Assembly: GCA_025266875.1 (NCBI GenBank)
Contig: JALLLT010000005.1
Location: forward strand, 558,001-622,000
DNA length: 64,000 nt
From: Fennellomyces sp. T-0311
Taxonomy: Eukaryota > Mucoromycota > Mucoromycetes > Mucorales > Lichtheimiaceae
Direction of reading: 5' to 3'
In this document: piece after piece, positions 57,860 to 64,000 of the stretch
How the letters are laid out: every line of letters starts with the position of its first letter
Numbering within the stretch: position 1 is the first letter of the stretch
Notes under the pieces: generated by a model
The model's input: the letters and a program-made list of their open reading frames with translations, nothing else
Database searches by the model: none
Told to the model about the DNA's origin: nothing
Translations under genes and position numbers: made by a program

Positions 57860-60800
57860 AGAGTATGGCAGGTTATATCTAGCAGTTATAGGGGGGGGAC
57901 CAATACCCGTCCTATAACAAACGATAAAGAAAAGGAAAAAGAGAGAAAGTAGTTTGTATAAAAGTACGACGCGTAAATGGAGAAGCAAACAAAGGAAAGG
58001 AAAAGAAGTCTATTGTCGTTTTATATAGTGTGAGTTTTTTTTACTCCTCGCTTGTTTGGTACACTTACTGTCAATCCCTCTTTATGGGATCTCCAGATAC
58101 GGAAGGGAAAAAAAGAGTGGTATGCAGGGCAAAAGCTCGCACCATAACAATCTGGCCACAGCTGAGGAGAATAGTATTAGGCTCACAGTACCTTAAAAAT
58201 GCGGGGCGTACGGGCAGTCGTTCTAATTTGGGATAATGTCACGTCCTTTTGCAAGTCATTCTCTTTTTTAACGTATACAGCTGTCAAGATACAGAGCGTG
58301 CAAAAAATATATTATCTTTGTACTTTGGTGAGAATGTTCAGTATCTTGAATTAGCAAACAATCACTCCTTACATCTGCCAGTTTATTAACAAGCTCTTTC
58401 ATAAAATAGCGGCGCTCTTGATTGCTCTGCTTCTTTGCTTATGAGTCTGCATATTAGATATTATCCTTCCTCTCTTCTTGGATGAATATATATGTACGAT
58501 TTTGTTAATCGGGCCAAGAAGTGAAAAAAGAGAAAAGAAAAAGGCGTGAAAAAAAAACCAAGTATAGCAGGCTTCAATGTTTTCTCAGAATTTCAGAAAA
58601 AAAGTGTGGGTACCGTTACTCGAGTTTCTAAAGCAGTGGTACCTCCGTAATGATGCGTTTGTAGAGACCCCATGACTCCTACTTGAATGCAGTGTTCTCT
58701 TTTTTGACCAATATAAAACGCTTTTATGAATATTACACAGCATCTGTGGTTTCGTTGTTAATAATGTGTTTCAGGATGAGTACACATATTCATATGAGCT
58801 AGAAATTCGCTAGGCAAATGTCTATTCATAGATTTATCCTGCATCTCTATCAAGTTTTGCCTTTTTGGTCAATAGTGCGATCGTCATAGAATATTCGACT
58901 GTCCTAACGAACAAATTTTCGAAACAGTAAAGCACACCAAAGTATTAAAGTAGTGTGTGTACATTATTCGCAATTGACTTATGGGGTGTTTTAAAGCAAT
59001 AATGTATATAACATAAGGAGAGACGAACAATGGTACCGTAATCTTGGATTTATATATCGTGCATGTATGTTTAACGGCGCGCGTCGCACGGTGCTTACCA
59101 AATTATAGCAAATCCGAACACGACTGTCTTTTTTTTTAACACAAGATATGGCTTTTTTTCCCTTGAATTTGTCTGCATTAACAGTTTGATAATGCACCCT
59201 CTCGGCTTTCTGTTAAAATGATCAGGAGAACATGTGGCACCTCAGCTGTCAATCATTGTAATTGCTACGACACCAACTTGAACCCCTATTAAGCAGCCCG
59301 TATGTGACCACTTTTATCCTTAACTAAAAGTGTATCGAAAGTAACGTAATGCTTACGCGTCAGTATTCGGATGTAAGAAGGACTTACGGGGTACGTGCGC
59401 ACAAGGAGTATAAAGAACAAAAAACAGAAACCACTTTCGGATTCAAAATGCAAACCTCATATAAAGCAGTAGTTATAACAATGGTCATGGAGACACACTT
59501 TTTTTATTAGCCATCTTTTAGTGATTTTATAAAGTATAAAATTCCTGTCTTAGCTCAAAAACATTTACCTTATCTTGATATTGCTGTATTTTCCTTTTCA
59601 AGGGATATGTTTAGACTCGTGTTGGTGATATCTTGTCAAACAAACGAGCCCCTGCCAAGTCCAACTTTGAGAGTGAATTCTATTAGCGGGTGTGGTATTC
59701 TAAATTCTGCGGCGAATTGGGAACAAAGACCTGCTGGGTTGAAGTTACTGAGGGGGGGTGGGACACAGTAGAGATGCCGCGCCAATGGTTTTTAAAACTT
59801 AACGCGGAAAAGATCTTATAAGATCCTGGGAAGCGGTGAGGTATGTCTAATGGATTCCATAGTTAACGCATATTAGTGTAACCGATAATCTTTTCAGGGT
59901 GTCTGCGGTACTAAAATAATCACCATCGTTTGCAGCAGCAAATGGAATGGAACAATGTATGCCGTGTTCGAGATAAATGTACAATAAAACACTGTGGAAC
60001 AATACACATATAGTCAAAATATGGCAAAGGATTCTTTCGCCACAAGTGCAAGAATGTCATTCTCCAACGGCATCCGTGAGTATATTAAGTGGTGATATCA
60101 AAAAGGCAACTTGCTTAAAATTTATGAAGTAGAGCAGAGAGCATATTCCGAAGGTGGACATTTGGACGGAGGGGGTTCTGCTTGCACCCTATGACAGTTA
60201 TACAAAGAAGAGGCAGGCATAGCTATTGTACTACCGACCTGCTTCTGTGAACACACGAACAAAACGAGGCAGGTTTGGCCACCCCAGGCATGGAAGTCGA
60301 GCTCAGAGATCTGCTTACATATGCGTAATACCAAAGCGCCGAAAGGAGCTAAAAAAAGTGATCGCCGTGATACTAACATCTCAGCGTCGTTGTAAAAAAA
60401 AAAATGCGCTTGCCGCGTTGACAGGGAAAAGCGCATTGTATTCGAAAAAGGTTACAGAGAGCCTTCCAGCCAACCTTTTATATCATTAGGGCTAAGGGAG
60501 CTATTTGCCAGAATGGAACCGAAGAATCATATTGGTTTCAAGGAGGTAGGGGGCGGATCGATACGACAAGAAACTGGAACCAATCATTTTCTTTTGCCCA
60601 GCCAGAAAAAGCCGTGTATAAGCATTATCAGTAATGACGTTGAAACTGATACAACGTTGCTTAGATGGCGGATAATTCACAGAACTTCCGATCCACAGCA
60701 ACCCGAAAGGACACACATCTCTTGTTCGGATCATCTGGCATCAACCCGACAAATTTGCAAAAAAAAATAAAATAAAATAAATTATGCGACAAGCATCTTT

Positions 60801-61627
60801 GTAAATAAAAAGCTTTGTGTTCAATTGAAACTTTAAATCATTTTAGAGATTATGGATCGTTATAGGATTGGTACTTACGCAGAAAGAAAAAGGCACGGTG
60901 GATTTAATTGATGTGTAGGAAAAGAACCAAATGGTCTTCCGGTTCTGCCCCTACAAATTTTTCGGAGCGACCGGAGAAGTCGGCCGTTGATGATGACACA
61001 CAAAATGGGATTACGCACCAAAACGGCTTTTTTTCGCACAGGCTGGCCTGGTGACATATCAATTATATTCCTCGTTATAGAATACCCAAGGAGTACTTTT
61101 CGTTTTTTCTGGAACCACGATTACCCTTTACGGCGCCCTTACTTTTTTCATTTCAAGCTTGAGAGAGAGAGAGGGGGGTTCTTTCGGGCAATAAATTTTA
61201 CGAATTCACCCGCGTTTTTCCCAACACTTAAGCTTAGTTTACCAGCAGGCACATTTCATAAACTTTTATAAAACGTAGCTTTCGAGGTAGGAGAATGTTG
61301 CTAGGAAATTTTTAAGGTGCATGGTTACCATGCCGATGGTCTTTTAAGGGCAAAACCGGGCACTCTACACTGTGGGGATTTGCTGGTAATCCTCGGCTAA
61401 GTTCGGCACATGTGATAATTGTGACCACTGTCAGACGTTTTCCCATGCTTTCCCGTCCTTACTCACCGCAAGGGAGAAATAAACACCGCTCCTCCTTTCG
61501 TCCTGACCCGTGCTTTATTCTCCATTACATAAAGGTAAAAGAACAAAAAGACGGTGCCCACGAGACGCTGAAACCTATCTAGGCTCTTTCGCTTTATCCA
61601 CACTTTAACCACTTCTCTACAATCACA
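57860..61627. other. Long gene-free interval
   Basis: 3.8 kb without a supported gene. Short frames such as plus 60226-60489 and plus 60513-60770 have no recognisable domain. A CAGTGGTACCTCC-like sequence near 58635 resembles a transposon end but has no partner. The last 200 bp before 61628 are pyrimidine-rich and form the LSC2 promoter and leader. Confidence 0.5.
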
Positions 61628-63377
61628 ATGTTCAAATCGCTTCGTTCCGCATCTGTCTTGGCTGCCCGCGCCTCTATGGTGAGTTGACTTTACCCTTTGC
61701 TGTGCATATGCTTACGTATAACGCACAGGCTGCTCGCGCCCCTACCCAGCAACAAAAGCGTTTCCTCAACATCCATGAATACCTCTCCGTTGACCTTTTG
61801 CGAAAGTATGGTATCAACGCTCCCAAGGGCGAAGTTGCAAAGACTCCTCAGGAAGCTTTTGAAATCGCCAAGCGTCTCGGTAAGAACTGGGAAATCATAA
61901 GAAACGTGTACCGCCGCGTCGAAAAAGTCAGCTAAACCAATCCTATCCATGTGTTATAGGTTCTGATGATTTGGTCATCAAGGCTCAAGTTCTTGCTGGT
62001 GGTCGTGGCAAGGGTACCTTTGATAACGGTTTCAAGGGCGGTGTCAAGACTTTCTCCACGTAAGTTTCCGCGCGTGAGAATTTCAGGGCCATAAAAAAAC
62101 TTACTTTGAATTTTTTTTTATAGACCCGAAGAAGGTCAAGCACTTGCAGAAAAGATGCTTGGTCACCAGTTGATTACCAAGCAGACGGGTGCTGCTGGCA
62201 AGCCTTGCAATGCTGTTTACATTTGTGAACGCAAGTACGCTCGCAACGAATACTATTTTGCTATTTTGATGGATCGTAAGGCTGCTGGTCCCGTTGTTGT
62301 CGCTTCTTCGGAAGGTGGTGTCGATATCGAAACGGTTGCCAAGGAGAACCCAGATGCCATTGTTACTATGCCCGTTGATATCAAGGTCGGTTTGACCAAG
62401 GAGCAGGCTGTTGAATTGGCAACTCGCATCGGCTTCAGCCCCGTTGCTGTTGACAAGGCCGCCGATACCTTTGTCAACCTCTACAAGCTCTTCCTTGAGA
62501 AGGATGCCACACAGGTTGAAATCAATCCCTTGTCCGAATCATCTGACCATGAAGGTATGGAAAGCGTGTAAAAAAACAGTGAAGGAATTTTTTTAATTAA
62601 CTTTTGTATGCGCGCGTATAGTTCTCTGCATGGACGCCAAGTTGAACTTTGATGACAACGCCGACTTTAGACAGAAGGACGTGTTTGCTCTTCGCGATTT
62701 CACTCAAGAAGATTCGCGTGAAACTGCTGCTGCCAAGTACCATCTCAACTACATTGGCTTGGACGGTCAAATTGGTTGCTTGGGTATGTAAAGAGTTGAA
62801 TTGGGAATCGTGCGGTTATTCTAAACCAATGATTTCTATATTTAGTCAACGGTGCTGGTCTTGCCATGGCCACAATGGACATTATTCAGCTTCACGGTGG
62901 TAAGCCCGCCAACTTTTTGGATGTCGGTGGTGCTGCCACTCCTGAAACCGTCAAGGCTGCCTTTGAAATTATTACATCCGACCCTCAGGTAAATTATAAA
63001 TGATTGTGTCAGCTCGAATGCCCATCGACTCACACACACACACAATAGGTTACCTCCGCATTTGTCAACATCTTTGGTGGTATTATGCGATGTGATATCA
63101 TTGCCCAAGGTATCATTGCCGCTGCCAAGGAGCTTGATATGAAGATTCCTTTGGTGGTTCGATTGCAGGGTACCAAGGTGGATGAGGCCAAGAAGCTGGT
63201 ATGTTTGATAAGAGAATTTCATTGGGTTGATGGCTAACTTTTATGGATTAGATTGCTGAATCTGGTCTTCGTATCTATGCCAACGATGATCTTGATATTG
63301 CCGCACAGAAGGTTGTCAAGTTCTCTGACATTGTCAAGACTGCCAAGGAAGCTGACATCAGCGTCACCTTCAACTAA
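61628..63377 (+). CDS. LSC2: Succinyl-CoA ligase beta subunit, mitochondrial
   Basis: About seven exons. The leader [17 protein letters not shown] is a basic, hydroxylated mitochondrial presequence, followed by [20 protein letters not shown], the start of the mature ATP-grasp domain. Further conserved stretches: [40 protein letters not shown] (metal and nucleotide contact), [34 protein letters not shown] and [16 protein letters not shown]. The stop at 63377 follows ADISVTFN. With the alpha subunit it converts succinyl-CoA, ADP or GDP and phosphate to succinate and a nucleoside triphosphate in the TCA cycle. Fungal LSC2 is usually ADP-specific, but nucleotide choice is not read here. One intron carries a short CA repeat (about 63031-63045). 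Confidence 0.94.
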
Positions 63378-64000
63378 ACCAATGTTCCCTAAACGCATCA
63401 TCTCCTCGATAATCCAACACTCAACACAACCTTACCCCCTCCTACTATACATTTTTTCCCTCTTCTCGTTTCTCACTCTTTCTCCTCTAGCATCACCTAT
63501 ATATTTCCCTTATGGAATAGACTGTTCCTGTACAAAGAAGATCCGCATTACAATTACAGTTTTTTTTTACAAAGCGATAAACTTTTTTATGAAGAACTAA
63601 GAGATGAACACGTTTTCACTGGTTTGGGAGGTTCCGCTAAAATCGACTACACATTTTCGCTTTGCTACTGACGGAACGGGATCGGTTGTCGGAATCACCG
63701 AAAGTAAATTAAACAGATTACCCCAGCATTTGCACGCGTTCTGAAATATAAGGTTCAAGTTCTCACGTTGCGTGAAGACGCGTTTTATTTCTGAGATGTC
63801 TAATTTTATACAGCAATTGCTATAGAAACGTTTTCAAGGAAAAAGAAAAAGTAGTTGTATTAAGCTTCAACCTGCAAATACGCAGTACACATCGCGGTGG
63901 AAAATTGGTTGATAAAGCGCAGTCAAGGCCTGCATCGTATGTCTGGACTCCAGTAAAGTACTTGTTTCTACACCTGGCACCCCATGGTTCTTGCTCATTG
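63378..64000. other. 3' flank of LSC2
   Basis: About 620 bp with pyrimidine-rich 3' UTR sequence up to about 63500 and no supported frame after it. Confidence 0.6.

Noticed and set aside
57860..57988. A 43-residue N-terminal extension with a hydrophobic stretch for the Ser-rich protein
   Set aside because: It has no ATG and passes through a G homopolymer; the ATG at 57859 is the first proper start.
58630..58680. A CAGTGGTACCTCC sequence resembling a pogo/Tigger terminus
   Set aside because: No matching inverted terminus or TA-bounded partner was found nearby.

Overview
The window is nuclear DNA of a filamentous fungus, most likely an early-diverging one of the Mucoromycota (Mucorales-like). 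Pointers are short GT-AG introns (mostly 40-80 nt) in nearly every gene, CYP509-like cytochrome P450s, a BCL7-family SWI/SNF subunit (absent from yeasts), a Yap-type bZIP with a DUF3425-like tail, and tight gene clusters separated by AT-rich islands. The phylum is inferred from gene content; no rRNA or mitochondrial marker is present. All exon models are read by eye from splice signals and reading frame.

Layout. 0-3.1 kb: Mediator subunit MED22 (+) converging on a mitochondrial MDL1/ABCB10-type ABC transporter (-). 3.1-6.7 kb: gene-free, with two CGGGC-rich repeat blocks. 6.7-9.2 kb: a YAR1-like ankyrin protein and a three-LIM-domain protein. 10.2-15.2 kb: two tandem P450 genes. 15.3-18.2 kb: a very compact + strand run (BCL7-like, a small hydrophobic protein resembling promethin/LDAF1, WRAP73) with gaps of only 99, 57 and 16 bp, converging on alanine aminotransferase (-). 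20-23.2 kb: no intact gene. 23.3-26.3 kb: two ubiquitin E3 ligases in tandem (RING-H2, and a membrane-anchored RBR). 26.3-28.4 kb: decayed or non-coding. 28.4-31.8 kb: Tat-SF1/Cus2 splicing factor, a proline-rich protein of unknown function, and NEDD8. 31.9-36.2 kb: a secreted multicopper oxidase divergent from a bZIP factor. 36.2-40.8 kb: gene-free, carrying a CACTA-like MITE. 40.8-42.8 kb: a third P450 (-). 42.8-45.3 kb: gene-free, carrying a pogo/Tc1-like MITE. 45.3-47.7 kb: a type II membrane GT5 glycosyltransferase. 48.6-52.3 kb: YPP1/TTC7. 52.7-55.0 kb: SDH1. 55.6-57.9 kb: two unassigned proteins. 61.6-63.4 kb: succinyl-CoA ligase beta.

Themes. Succinate metabolism appears twice (SDH1 and LSC2). 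Ubiquitin/NEDD8 biology is represented by two E3s and NEDD8 within 9 kb. The three P450s are paralogues sharing several intron positions. The non-routine observations are two GC-AG introns (one in NEDD8, one in a P450), an internal 17-nt microexon, the 16-bp intergenic gap in the BCL7/LDAF1-like/WRAP73 run, and two short non-autonomous DNA transposons with recognisable termini and target-site duplications. I did not find a convincing novel defence or biosynthetic system.
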